Assembly: GCF_018122625.2 (NCBI RefSeq)
Contig: NZ_JAGQFT020000004.1
Coordinates: 186,001-250,000, forward strand
Direction: 5' to 3'
From: Coralloluteibacterium stylophorae
GTDB lineage: Bacteria > Pseudomonadota > Gammaproteobacteria > Xanthomonadales > Xanthomonadaceae
Length of the DNA: 64,000 bases
Positions within the stretch are counted from its first letter, which is position 1, and every line of letters begins with the position of its first letter. Under the pieces are notes generated by a model. It did no database searches. It was not told where the DNA came from and saw only the letters and a program-made list of their open reading frames with translations. Positions 1 through 8,700 of this stretch are shown piece by piece. The position numbers were made by a program, and so were the translations under genes.

Positions 1-165
1 GGCCGGCCGCTGCTGCACGAGGAGGCGCGCATCGTCCTAAGCTTCAGCGGCGGCGTCGCCCAGCGCGCGCCGAGCGAGACGCGCGACGTCCTCCTCAAGC
101 GCGCCGACGGCGCCATGTACCAGGCCAAGAAGGGCGGCAAGAACCGGGTGGTCGCGGCGAAATAG
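1..165 (+). CDS. GGDEF-domain diguanylate cyclase, C-terminal fragment
   Basis: Only the last 54 codons are in the window; the gene begins to the left. The reading frame shows the typical end of a GGDEF domain: a beta strand read as VLSFSGGVAQ, then LLKRADGAMYQAKKGGKNRV and a short tail before TAG. In this family the segment packs behind the active site that joins two GTP into cyclic di-GMP. The GGDEF loop itself is outside the window, so activity and any sensory domains cannot be judged. It converges with the minus-strand gene that follows. Confidence 0.85.
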   Translation, partial: GRPLLHEEARIVLSFSGGVAQRAPSETRDVLLKRADGAMYQAKKGGKNRVVAAK

Positions 166-182
166 GGCCGCGCCCGAAGCCG

Positions 183-455
183 TCACTCGGCGGTGGTCGG
201 GTCGATGATGCCCTTCACCTCGGCGACGCTGTCGGCGGGGAAGCCGCCGCGGCTGGCGTGCTCGCGGATGCTCGCCTCGTCGGGCGCGATGTAGAGGCAG
301 TAGATCTTGTCGCCGGTCACGTAGCTGTGCAGCCACTGGATCTGCGGCCCCATGCCGGCGCGCACGCCGCAGGAAGTCTGCGAGATGCCCTGCAACTGCT
401 CGCGGGAGAGATCGCCGGCGCCGGGAATGCTGCGCTCGATGACGTACTTGGGCAT
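183..455 (-). CDS. DUF4242 family small protein
   Basis: A 90-residue protein starting MPKYVIERSIPGAG, with the DUF4242 pattern: a short beta-alpha-beta core, a central SYVTGDKIYCLYIAPDE strand-turn and an EHASRGGFPADSV helix. Family members are small ferredoxin-fold proteins, and some relatives are described as nickel-binding; no enzymatic role is established. The start is placed at the MPKYV methionine because the family begins there. The frame stays open upstream but is arginine-rich and looks non-coding. No signal peptide. It appears to be a single-gene unit. Confidence 0.8.
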   Translation of the reverse strand: MPKYVIERSIPGAGDLSREQLQGISQTSCGVRAGMGPQIQWLHSYVTGDKIYCLYIAPDEASIREHASRGGFPADSVAEVKGIIDPTTAE

Positions 456-579
456 GGCACGCGCTCCAGCTGGATGGTGCCCGGAGTCTAGGCCCGGTGC
501 GCCACGGGCTCGCGCTGCGGCGCAGCGGAGCCGCGCCGCCCGCGGCACACTCTGCGGCCGCGCCACGCCCGCCGCAGCG

Positions 580-1242
580 ATGCCTTCCACGCCATCCACG
601 CCCGCCGTCTCCCTCCTGCTGTCGCGCCTGGCGCTCGCCGGCCTCGGCCTGTTCGTCGCCACCTGCGTGCTGATGCAGTTCCTGCGCCCGGACCTGGACT
701 GGATCGCCAGCCAGATGAGCCTGTACCTGCTGGAGCCGCGCGGACGGCTGCTGCAGGCGGCCTACTGCGCCATGGCGGTGGCGATGGTCGCGCTGGCGCT
801 GGGCCTGTGGCGGGCGCTGGTCCCTGCCGCGCGCAGCGCGGCGCCGACGCTGCTGTTCGCGCTCGCGGCGGTGGCGCTGGTGGTCACCGCCTTCGCCGCC
901 ATGCGCCTGCCGGACGCGCCCCAGACCTTCGAGAACCTGGTGCACGGGATCGCCGCGCAGGGCGCGTTCCTCGGCGCGACCGCCGGCATGGTGCTGCAGG
1001 CGCTGCGCTTCCGGCTCGATCCGCACTGGCGTCCGACGCTGGTGTGGGCGCTGCCGGGCGCGCTCGCCGGCTTCGCCTCGGTGTGGGCGCTCGGGCTGGC
1101 CGGGGGGCTGCCGCGCGGGCTCGCGCAGAAGGCGGTGATCGCGCTGATCGTGGCGTGGATGGCGGCGGTCGCGCTGCGCCTGCACCGGCAGGCGCGCGCC
1201 GCCGTCAGTGCGCCGGCGCCGGCTTCCCGCGCAGGCGCTTGA
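580..1242 (+). CDS. DUF998-like integral membrane protein
   Basis: A 220-residue protein with about six hydrophobic segments: residues 10-28, then pairs around 60-80, 88-105, 120-140, 152-170 and 180-195. The first loop contains DLDWIASQMSLYLLEPRG, the conserved DUF998 entry motif (a polar segment after TM1, then a conserved Ser/Tyr). Family function is unknown. The ATG follows a GC-rich leader with no strong ribosome binding site. The last 38 bp overlap, tail to tail, the 3' end of the yedI gene on the other strand, and both reading frames look genuine there. Confidence 0.75.
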   Translation: MPSTPSTPAVSLLLSRLALAGLGLFVATCVLMQFLRPDLDWIASQMSLYLLEPRGRLLQAAYCAMAVAMVALALGLWRALVPAARSAAPTLLFALAAVALVVTAFAAMRLPDAPQTFENLVHGIAAQGAFLGATAGMVLQALRFRLDPHWRPTLVWALPGALAGFASVWALGLAGGLPRGLAQKAVIALIVAWMAAVALRLHRQARAAVSAPAPASRAGA

Positions 1243-2119
1243 ACGCAGTCACCGCGGTCAGCACCAGCGCACCGGCGACGATGCCGACGACCAGGTCGGC
1301 CAGCAGCGCGACCAGCGAGCCGAGGATGCCCGCCGGCGCGACGCCTTCGACCAGGTGGTGCAGGAAGGCGATGTCGTGCACCAGGATGCCGCCGCCGACC
1401 AGGAACATCGCCGCGGTGCCGGCGACCGACAGCGCCTTCATCAGCCACGGCGCGAACAGCAGCAGCCCACGTCCCAGCAGCGCCAGCGCGCCGCCGCGCC
1501 GGCTCAGCGCCAGGCCGGCGTCGTCGAGCTTGACGATGCCGGCGACCAGCCCGTAGACGCCGGCGGTCATGGCCAGCGCGATCAGCGCCAGCACCGTCAG
1601 CCGCTGCAGGAAGGGTGCGCCGGCCACCGTGTTCAGGGTCAGCACGATGATCTCGGCGGAGAGGATGAAGTCGGTGCGGATCGCGCCCCTGATCTTGTCC
1701 TTCTCGTAGGCGACCGGGTCGATCTTCTCGTCGGCCAGCGCCTGCCGGTGCTGGGCGTGGTGCGCGGCGTCCTCCTCCTTCGAGTGCAGGAAGCGGTGCG
1801 CGAGCTTCTCCACGCCCTCGAAGCACAGGTAGGCGCCGGCGACCATCATCAGCGGCACGATCGCCCACGGCAGCCAGGTGCCCACCGCCAGCGCGGCGGG
1901 CACCAGGATCAGCTTGTTCAGCAGCGAGCCCTTGGCCACCGCCCACACCACCGGCAGCTCGCGCCTGGCGCTGACCCCGGTGACCTGCTGGGCGTTGAGG
2001 GCGAGGTCGTCGCCGAGCACGCCGGCGCTCTTCTTGGCCGCGACCTTGGTCAGCAGCGCGACGTCGTCCAGCAGCGCGGCGATGTCGTCGAGCAGGGTGA
2101 ACAGGCTGGCGCCGGCCAT
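1205..2119 (-). CDS. yedI: YedI/DUF808 family inner membrane protein
   Basis: A 304-residue protein beginning MAGASLFTLLDDIAALLDDVALLTKVAAKK, the signature DUF808 opening. It continues with GVLGDDLALNAQQV, GAYLCFEGVEKL and a charged HSKEEDAAHH loop, then four to five hydrophobic helices ending LTAVTAFKRLRGK. The size matches the family (about 300 residues). The role is unknown; members are predicted multi-pass inner-membrane proteins, sometimes called putative transporters without proof. Its 3' end overlaps the convergent DUF998 gene by 38 bp. The start is fixed by the conserved N-terminus. Confidence 0.9.
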   Translation of the reverse strand: MAGASLFTLLDDIAALLDDVALLTKVAAKKSAGVLGDDLALNAQQVTGVSARRELPVVWAVAKGSLLNKLILVPAALAVGTWLPWAIVPLMMVAGAYLCFEGVEKLAHRFLHSKEEDAAHHAQHRQALADEKIDPVAYEKDKIRGAIRTDFILSAEIIVLTLNTVAGAPFLQRLTVLALIALAMTAGVYGLVAGIVKLDDAGLALSRRGGALALLGRGLLLFAPWLMKALSVAGTAAMFLVGGGILVHDIAFLHHLVEGVAPAGILGSLVALLADLVVGIVAGALVLTAVTAFKRLRGKPAPAH

Positions 2120-2364
2120 GCGGGATCCGTGAAGTGGGTTGGGAGGGCGATTCTCCCTCATCCGCGCGTCGCGGCCGCGTCCGCCTGCGCTCACCCCCGG
2201 ATCACCGTGCGGCCGGCACGGTCGCGGGTCGGCGTGGCGCCGCGCCGGCCCGCACCGCCGCGACGCAGCGTCCCACCGTGCGCGGCCCACAGGCCGGCAC
2301 CCGCGCTTGATCCGCTGCCGCGCGCACACATCACCCGACAGGCCACTCCACCGCACGGACCACG

Positions 2365-2820
2365 ATGACCGCCTTCGACCTGACCCCGCCCACCGCCGAG
2401 CAGCGCGATGCGCTGGTCGAGGACCTGAGCCCCGAGGAGCGCCGCGTGCTGCTGCAGCACGGCACCGAGGCGCCGTTCTGCGGCATGTTCCTCGACAACA
2501 AGCGCGACGGCGTCTACACCTGCCGGCTGTGCGGCCTGCCGCTGTACCGTGCGGACGCCAAGTTCGACTCCGGCACCGGCTGGCCGAGCTTCTTCCGCCC
2601 CTTCGATCCCGCGCACGTGCGCACCGTCCGCGACACCAGCTACGGCATGGTCCGCGAGGAACTGGTCTGCGCACGCTGCGGCAGCCACCTCGGCCACGTC
2701 TTCCCCGACGGCCCGCCGCCCACCTACGAGCGCCACTGCCTGAACTCGGTGTCGCTGGGCTTCACCGGCGTCGGCGAGGCGCTGCCGGATCCGCTGCAGC
2801 GGGGAGAGGGTCGGCTGTAG
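2365..2820 (+). CDS. msrB: peptide-methionine (R)-S-oxide reductase MsrB
   Basis: A 151-residue enzyme that reduces methionine-R-sulfoxide in proteins with thioredoxin as electron donor. Visible motifs are GTGWPSF (about 70-76), two CxxC zinc pairs (C53/C56 and C102/C105), GHVFPDGP and the active-site RHCLNSVSL with catalytic Cys125. Cys39, in the conserved EAPFCGMF turn where many homologues have Thr, is a candidate resolving cysteine, as reported for some Xanthomonas-type MsrB enzymes. Full length, with no signal peptide, so cytosolic. A G-rich repeat array starts right after the stop codon. Confidence 0.96.
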   Translation: MTAFDLTPPTAEQRDALVEDLSPEERRVLLQHGTEAPFCGMFLDNKRDGVYTCRLCGLPLYRADAKFDSGTGWPSFFRPFDPAHVRTVRDTSYGMVREELVCARCGSHLGHVFPDGPPPTYERHCLNSVSLGFTGVGEALPDPLQRGEGRL

Positions 2821-2829
2821 AAGTTGGAG

Positions 2830-2999
2830 CCGGGAATCGGGAGTCGGGAATCGGGAATGGCGGGGCCGTCGCCTCCCACACCGCCACTCCACCCGCTCCC
2901 CGCTCCCCGTTCCCCGTTCCCCGTTCCCTGTTCCCGAACCCAACCCCCCATTCCCGATTCCCGCCTCACCCCCACCCATTCCCGCCTCACCACCCCACC
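2830..2999. repeat. GGGAATC heptamer array with inverted arms
   Basis: The gap between msrB and the dihydroxyacetone kinase gene is filled by short tandem units. The left part (2831-2860) has GGGAATC-like heptamers on the plus strand. The right part (2900-2970) has CGTTCCC and ATTCCCG heptamers, which are the same class on the minus strand. A perfect 16-bp inverted repeat links 2845-2860 with 2948-2963. The transcript could fold into a long stem, and the G-rich strand could form quadruplexes. No gene is seen here; reading frames through it give low-complexity peptides. Confidence 0.8.
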
Positions 3000-3000
3000 C

Positions 3001-4647
3001 ATGCCCGACTTCCTCAGCCCCCCCGACACCATCGTCGACGACGTCCTCGCCGCCACCGCTGGCCTGATGCCGCTGCTGCTCAGCGAGCCCGGCTGCGGGG
3101 CGCGCATCGTGCTGCAGGCCGAGCGCGACACGTCGAAGGTGGCGGTGCTGTCGGGCGGCGGCTCGGGCCACGAGCCGGCGCATGCCGGCTTCGTCGGCCG
3201 CGGCATGCTCACCGGCGCCATCGCCGGCGAGGTGTTCGCCTCGCCCGGGGTGGAGGCGGTGCTGGCGGCGATCCGCGCCTGCGCCGACGCGCCGGGCGTG
3301 CTGCTGATCATCAAGAACTACACCGGCGACCGCCTCAACTTCGGCCTCGCCGCCGAGCGCGCCCGTGCCGAGGGCATCGAGGTGGCGACGGTGCTGGTCG
3401 CCGACGACATCGCGCTGCCGGACGCGGCGCAGCCGCGCGGCCTCGCCGGTACGGTGCTGGTGCACAAGTTCGCCGGGCACCTCGCCGCCGCGGGCGTGCC
3501 GCTCGCCGAGCTCGCCGCGCGCGTGCAGGGCTTCGCCGACCGCGTGCTCTCGCTGGGCATGGCGCTGTCGAGCTGCAGCGTGCCCGGGCAGGCGCAGAGC
3601 CGGCGCTCGCCCGAGCTGGGCCTGGGCATCCACAACGAACCCGGGGCGCGCAAGGTGCAGCCGGCCGACGTCGACGAGGCGCTGGCGCTGGTGCTCGACC
3701 CGCTGCTGGCCGCGGCCGATCGCCGCTTCGGGCCCGATGCCCGGCTGGTGGTGATGCTCAACGACCTCGGCGGCTGCTCGACCCAGGAGCTCGCCGTGCT
3801 GACCCGTCGCCTGCTCGATCGCATCGGCACCGACCGCATCGCGCTGATGCCACGGCCGGCGGCGCTGATGACGTCGATGGACATGCACGGCTTCTCGCTG
3901 AGCCTGGCGCCGGCCGACGACGAGCTGCTCGCCGCGCTGCGGGCGCCGGTGGAGACGCTCGGCTGGCCGGGCGTGGTGCTGCCGCACGCACCGACGACCT
4001 TCCGGCCGGCGCTGCAGCGCAGCGGCGAGGCGCCCGGCCACGGAACGCGCGATGCCGGGCGCGGCGACGCGCTGGGACGCGTGGCGCAGGCGCTCGTCGA
4101 TGCGCAGGCCGAGCTCGACGCGCTGGACGCGAAAACCGGCGACGGCGACGCCGGCTCGACCTTCGCCGCCGGTGCCCGCGCCGTGGCGGCGGCGCTGGCG
4201 GACGACGCGCTCAGCACCGGCGAGGACGCCCGCCTGGCGCGCGAGCTGGCGGCGCTGGTCGAGCACAGCATGGGCGGCTCCAGCGGCGTGCTGCTGTCGA
4301 TCCTGCTCACCACCGCGGCGGCCGAACTCGAGGCCGGCGCGGCCTGGAGCGCGGCGCTCGGGGCCGGCATCGCGCGCATGCGCCACTACGGCGGCGCCGA
4401 CGCCGGCGACCGCACCATGCTCGATGCACTGATCCCGGCGGCGGCCTGTCTCGCCGACGGCGGCACGCCCGCCGCGGCCGCAGGCGCCGCGCGCGAGGGC
4501 GCCGACGCCACCGCGGGCATGGAGCGCGCCGGTGCCGGACGCTCGGCCGCGGTGCCCTCCGACGCCCTGCGCGGCGTGCGCGACCCCGGCGCCGAGGCCG
4601 TGGCCCGCGCCTTCGCCGCCTTCGCAGGCAGCGACGGCGCAGTGTAG
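3001..4647 (+). CDS. dhaK: ATP-dependent dihydroxyacetone kinase (DhaK-DhaL fusion)
   Basis: A 548-residue fused kinase that phosphorylates dihydroxyacetone to dihydroxyacetone phosphate. The DhaK part (1-330) has GGGSGHEPAHAG (51-62) and LGIHNEPGARK, whose His211 is the expected residue binding substrate as a hemiaminal. The DhaL part (about 355-548) has KTGDGDAGSTF (378-388; Asp pair for Mg-ATP), MGGSSGVL (424) and AGDRTMLDAL (468). Fused DhaK-DhaL enzymes use ATP directly instead of a phosphotransferase-system donor, and no DhaM or EI gene lies nearby. The start is the ATG just after the repeat array. No glycerol genes flank it. Confidence 0.94.
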   Translation: MPDFLSPPDTIVDDVLAATAGLMPLLLSEPGCGARIVLQAERDTSKVAVLSGGGSGHEPAHAGFVGRGMLTGAIAGEVFASPGVEAVLAAIRACADAPGVLLIIKNYTGDRLNFGLAAERARAEGIEVATVLVADDIALPDAAQPRGLAGTVLVHKFAGHLAAAGVPLAELAARVQGFADRVLSLGMALSSCSVPGQAQSRRSPELGLGIHNEPGARKVQPADVDEALALVLDPLLAAADRRFGPDARLVVMLNDLGGCSTQELAVLTRRLLDRIGTDRIALMPRPAALMTSMDMHGFSLSLAPADDELLAALRAPVETLGWPGVVLPHAPTTFRPALQRSGEAPGHGTRDAGRGDALGRVAQALVDAQAELDALDAKTGDGDAGSTFAAGARAVAAALADDALSTGEDARLARELAALVEHSMGGSSGVLLSILLTTAAAELEAGAAWSAALGAGIARMRHYGGADAGDRTMLDALIPAAACLADGGTPAAAAGAAREGADATAGMERAGAGRSAAVPSDALRGVRDPGAEAVARAFAAFAGSDGAV

Positions 4648-4742
4648 GCGCGGCTTCGGCGGGCCGGGGCTCGGGGCCAAGGACCCCTTCCTCTGCACAT
4701 GAACCGCAGCGCCAGCACTGCGGCTCCCGTGGGCTGAGCTTC

Positions 4743-4800
4743 TGTGGGAGGGGCTTCAGCCCCGACTACCGCGCTCGTCGGGGCTGAAGCCCCTCCCACA
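4743..4800. repeat. REP doublet (REPIN-like inverted pair)
   Basis: Two 24-bp arms (4743-4766 and 4777-4800) are perfect inverted copies separated by 10 bp. Each arm begins TGTGGGAGG and contains its own small hairpin, GGGGC-TTCA-GCCCC. This is the structure of repetitive extragenic palindromes common in Xanthomonas, Stenotrophomonas and Pseudomonas, which are thought to be spread by RAYT transposases. It lies about 100 bp downstream of the dihydroxyacetone kinase stop and may act as a transcript end or stabiliser. No RAYT gene is in the window. Confidence 0.9.
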
Positions 4801-4827
4801 GGAACCCGCGTCGCTCCCGGCGCCTCG

Positions 4828-4932
4828 CCCCGTTCCCCGTTCCCCGTTCCCCGTTCCCCGTTCCCCGTTCCCCGTTCCCCGTTCCCTGTTCCCCGTTCCC
4901 TGTTCCCTGTTCCCTGTTCCCCGTTCCCCGCT
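4828..4932. repeat. Heptamer tandem array, about 14 units of (C/T)GTTCCC
   Basis: A nearly perfect tandem repeat with a 7-bp period, reading CGTTCCC or TGTTCCC on the plus strand, so the minus strand is a run of GGGGAAC/GGGAACA units. The regular G-runs separated by 3-4 nt make it a strong candidate for G-quadruplex formation on the minus strand. Such an array is prone to slippage and copy-number change. It lies between a REP doublet and a single REP and encodes nothing credible. Confidence 0.92.
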
Positions 4933-4975
4933 CCGAGCGCTCAGCCCTTCGCCCCTCGCACCCACTCCCAGGCCC

Positions 4976-4998
4976 GTCGCGGCTGAAGCCGCTCCTAC
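4976..4998. repeat. single REP element
   Basis: This 23-bp element contains the hairpin GCGGC-TGAA-GCCGC and ends CTCCTAC. It has the same layout as the right arm of the doublet at 4777-4799, with a few substitutions, and represents the more common Xanthomonad form of the repeat. It sits about 55 bp upstream of the uracil-DNA glycosylase start. Confidence 0.8.
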
Positions 4999-5052
4999 GC
5001 GCGCTGGCGGACTTCATGGGCGAATCACCGTCGCGGCGCTGCAATCGTCCGC

Positions 5053-5703
5053 ATGCACGAGCGCGACGACGACGGTATCTGGCGGCCGCTGGCGCGGCCG
5101 GTCGCCGCCATCCCCGACGGCAGCATCGCGGCGCTGCGGCGCCAGGCGGCGGAGTGCCGCGCCTGCGACCTGTGGGAGCACGCGACGCAGACGGTGTTCG
5201 GCGCCGGCAGCGCGAAGGCGCGGGTGGTGCTGGTCGGCGAGCAGGCGGGCGACCGCGAGGACATCGAGGGCAGACCCTTCGTCGGGCCCGCCGGCACCCT
5301 GCTGCGCGGGGTGCTCGAGGAGGTCGGCATCGACACCGCCGAGGTCTACGTCACCAACGCGGTGAAGCATTTCAGGTTCGAGCAGCGCGGCAAGGTGCGC
5401 CTGCACAAGCGCGCCAACGCCGCGCAGCAGGCCGCCTGCCGGCAGTGGCTGGCGGCCGAGCTCGACCGCATCCGCCCGCGCCAGGTGGTCTGCCTCGGCG
5501 CGCTGGCCGCGCAGAACGTGTTCGGCAACGACTTCCGCCTGACCGCACAGCGCGGGCGGTGGCAGGAGCTCGCCGGTGCGCGCGGCATGGCGACCTGGCA
5601 TCCGTCGGCAGTGCTGCGCGCGCCCGGCGACCGCCGCCAGGCGCTGCACGACGACCTCCGCGCCGACCTCGCCCTCGTCGCCGAGGCCATGGCCGAAGAC
5701 TGA
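5053..5703 (+). CDS. udgX: UdgX-type uracil-DNA glycosylase (SPO1/family 4 related)
   Basis: A 216-residue iron-sulfur uracil-DNA glycosylase. Motif A reads GEQAGDRED (62-70), followed by RPFVGPAG. The insert KHFRFEQRGKVRLHKR (105-120) matches the loop specific to UdgX, whose histidine (here His118) forms a covalent bond with the abasic site after uracil release. Motif HPSAVL is near residue 178. Cysteines 36, 39, 129 and 147 are positioned for a 4Fe-4S cluster. In characterised UdgX proteins the product is a stable protein-DNA crosslink rather than a free abasic site. A second, unrelated glycosylase (Ung) is at 34.8-35.5 kb. Starts at the ATG after the REP element. Confidence 0.88.
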   Translation: MHERDDDGIWRPLARPVAAIPDGSIAALRRQAAECRACDLWEHATQTVFGAGSAKARVVLVGEQAGDREDIEGRPFVGPAGTLLRGVLEEVGIDTAEVYVTNAVKHFRFEQRGKVRLHKRANAAQQAACRQWLAAELDRIRPRQVVCLGALAAQNVFGNDFRLTAQRGRWQELAGARGMATWHPSAVLRAPGDRRQALHDDLRADLALVAEAMAED

Positions 5704-5716
5704 GGCCGCGCGCGGA

Positions 5717-8700
5717 TCAGGGCGCGGCGGTCGGGGCGGAGCCGATCCGCATCTCCAGCGTGCGCGGCGGCAGCTCGATCCGGCGCACCTCGCCCGCGTC
5801 GCCGGCCGAGCGCGCCAGGCGCACGCCGTAGCGGCCACCGGGGATATGCCAGCGGCGCGCGTCCGGGTCGTAGTCGGCGAGCGCGTGCGGCGAGAGCCGG
5901 ACCGCCACCTCGCGGCGTTCGCCCGGGTCCAGCTCGATCCGCTGCCAACCGGCGAGCCGGACCGGCGTCGGGTGGCCCGCGGGGAGCTCCAGGTAGAGCT
6001 GCGGCACGTCGGCGCCGCGCCGCGCGCCGGTGTTGGCGACGCTGAAGTAGGCCCAGACCTCGGGGCCCAGCACCCGCACGCGGAAGTCGTCGTAGGCGAA
6101 CGTCGTGTAGGACAGGCCGTGGCCGAACGGATACAGCGGTTCGAGACCGCGCGCCGCGAACCAGCGGTAGCCGACGTTGGCGCCTTCGATCGTGTAGTCG
6201 ATGGCGTCGCCCGGCGGCTGCGGCGGATCGAAGCCGAGGCCGGGCAGGGCCGGCCGCGGCAGCTGCTCGAGGCCGGTGGGCCAGGTCACCGGCAGCCGGC
6301 CGGACGGGTTCACCTCGCCCAGCAGCACGCGGGCGATCGCCTCGCCGCCGCGGATGCCGGGGTACCAGGCCTCCAGCACCGCGCCGACGTCCTCGCGCCA
6401 CGGCATGGGCACCGGGCCATTGGTCTCCAGCACCACCGCCGTGCGCGGGTTGGCCTCCGCCACCGCGGCGATCAATGCGTCCTGGCCCTGCGGCAGGTCC
6501 ATGTCCGGCAGGTCGACCGACTCCGCCGACCATTGCGTGGCGAACACCACGACTGCGTCGACCTCGCCGGCCGCGCGCGAGGCATCGCGCAGGTCGCGGC
6601 CGTCGACGAAGCGCACCTCGGCCTGCGGCAGCAGGGCCCGCAGCGCCGCCAGCGGCGACGACGGGTGGAACACCACCGGCCCCGGCCAGGTCGTCGGCGC
6701 GATGCCCTCGACCGCATTGCCACCGCGGCCGAGCACCGCGGACGAACCGCCGCCGGCGATCACGCCGCGGTCGGCATGGCCGCCGACCACCAGCACGCGA
6801 CGGACGTCCTTCGCCAGCGGCAGCAGGCCGTCCGGGTTGTGCAGCAGCACGATGCCGGCCTCGGCGGTGCGCTGGACGACGGCTTCGTCGGCGGCGACGT
6901 CGATCGGCGCGATCCGCGGCGGATGGTCGAACGCGCCGGTGGCGATCAGCCCGCGCAGGACGCGCGTGGCCATGTCGTCCAGCCGCGCCGGCGCGACCGT
7001 GCCGGCGGCGATGGCCTCCCGCAGCGGGCGGTCGAACCAGACCTCCTTGTCGAACACCTCGCCCGCCGACTGCTGGTCGAGGCCCGCGTTCGCCGCCTGC
7101 GCCGCGGAATGCGCACCGCCCCAGTCCGACAGCACCCAGCCGCCGAAGCCCCAGTCGCGTTTCAGCACGCGGTCGAGCAGCTCGGCGTGCTCGCCGGCAT
7201 AGGTGCCGTTGATGCGGTTGTAGGCGCTCATCACCGCGCCCGGCTCCTCGACCTCCATCGCCACGCGGAAGGCGAGCAGATCGGACTCGTGCATCGCGCG
7301 CGCGCCGATGTCGGCGCTGTGCGTGTTGCGCCCGGTCTCCATGTCGTTCATCGCGAAGTGCTTGAGCGTGGAGACCACGTGCTGGTCCTGGATGCCACGC
7401 ACCGAGGCACCGACCAGGGTTCCGGCCAGCAACGGGTCCTCGCCGGCGTACTCGAAGTTGCGCCCGTTGCGCGGGTCGCGCTGCAGGTTGAGGCTGCCGG
7501 CGAGCAGCACGTTGAAGCCCTTGCGCCAGGCCTGCCGGCCCATGGTCGCACCGCCCGCCCAGGCGATCTCGGGGCTCCAGGTCGAGGCGGTCATCGGCCC
7601 CGACGGCATCGGCGTGGCGTAGTCGCCCGGCCGGATGTTCGCCGGGTTGGTGACGCCGAGGCCGGCATCGGCGAGCTGCAGCGCGGGAATGCCCAGCCGC
7701 GCGATCGCCGGCGTGTAGCCGGCCGAACCCAACGCGCCCTCCGGCCGCGGGCCGCCGTCGACGCCGAGCCCGAAGTCGCTGCGGATGAGGCGGAACTTCT
7801 CGTCCGCGGTCATCGCCGCGACCAGCGCCCGCGCGCGGGCGTCCGGCGTGAGCGCGCGCTGTTCCCACGCCCGCGCGGTCTGCGGCAGCGGCCGCGGGAC
7901 GAGCGTCGCCAGCAGGCCGAAGTGGTCCGACGGCCACGTGCCCTGCCGGTCCGGCGCATCCAGCACGATGCGCGCCTCGCGCACGTCGAAGGCGTCGCGC
8001 TGCGCGAACACGTGGTCGATGCGCTTCTGCCTGCGTGCGTCGAAGAAGGCGGGGTTGAGCGTGGTGCGGGCCAGGTCCCCTCCTTCGTGGAGACTGGCGT
8101 AGGCCTCGACGAAGTCCGCGCGCAGCGGCGCGAACACGGCCGCCTCCGAGGGCGCATTGAAGTCGCCCATCAGCACCAGCGGCACGCCGTCGGCGGTCTC
8201 CTCCAGCCAGGCCAGGAGGTCGCCGAGCTGCTCGGCGCGGATCGCGCCGCCCTCGGGCGTGTGATGCAGGTGGGTGACCACCATGGCGTAGCGCCGTGCG
8301 CCGACGGCGATGTCGACACGACCGGCGACGCGGCCGTCCTGCAGCGGCGGCAGCGCGCGCGAGGCCGCGTGCAGCACCGGATCGCGGGTCAGCAGCGCAT
8401 TGCCGTAGCGCTTGGGCGCGCCGGCCGGATCGACGCTGAAGAAATGCGCCTCATAGCCCAGCGCCTCGGCCAGATCCTCGGCCTGGTTGCGCAGGCCTTC
8501 GTGCTGCAGGACCTCCTGCAGGGCGACGACGTCCGGATCGAGCGCGCGGATACCGTCGACGATGCGCGCGCGCCGCGCCGGCCAGTCGGCCTTGTCGTGG
8601 TAGATGTTGAGCGTCAGCACGCGCAGCGGCGCGGCGGCGGAGCGCGGCGACATGGGCAGCAGGCTCAGGGCAAGAGCCAGGAGCGCAAGGCGGCGCAGGG

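Noticed and set aside
2824-3000. N-terminal extension of the dihydroxyacetone kinase into the repeat array
   Set aside because: The extension translates the heptamer repeats into Gly/Ser/Arg low complexity. The DhaK domain starts normally at the ATG at 3001.
4831-4929. CRISPR-like regular repeat
   Set aside because: The period is 7 bp with no spacers, and no cas genes are present. It is a simple tandem array.
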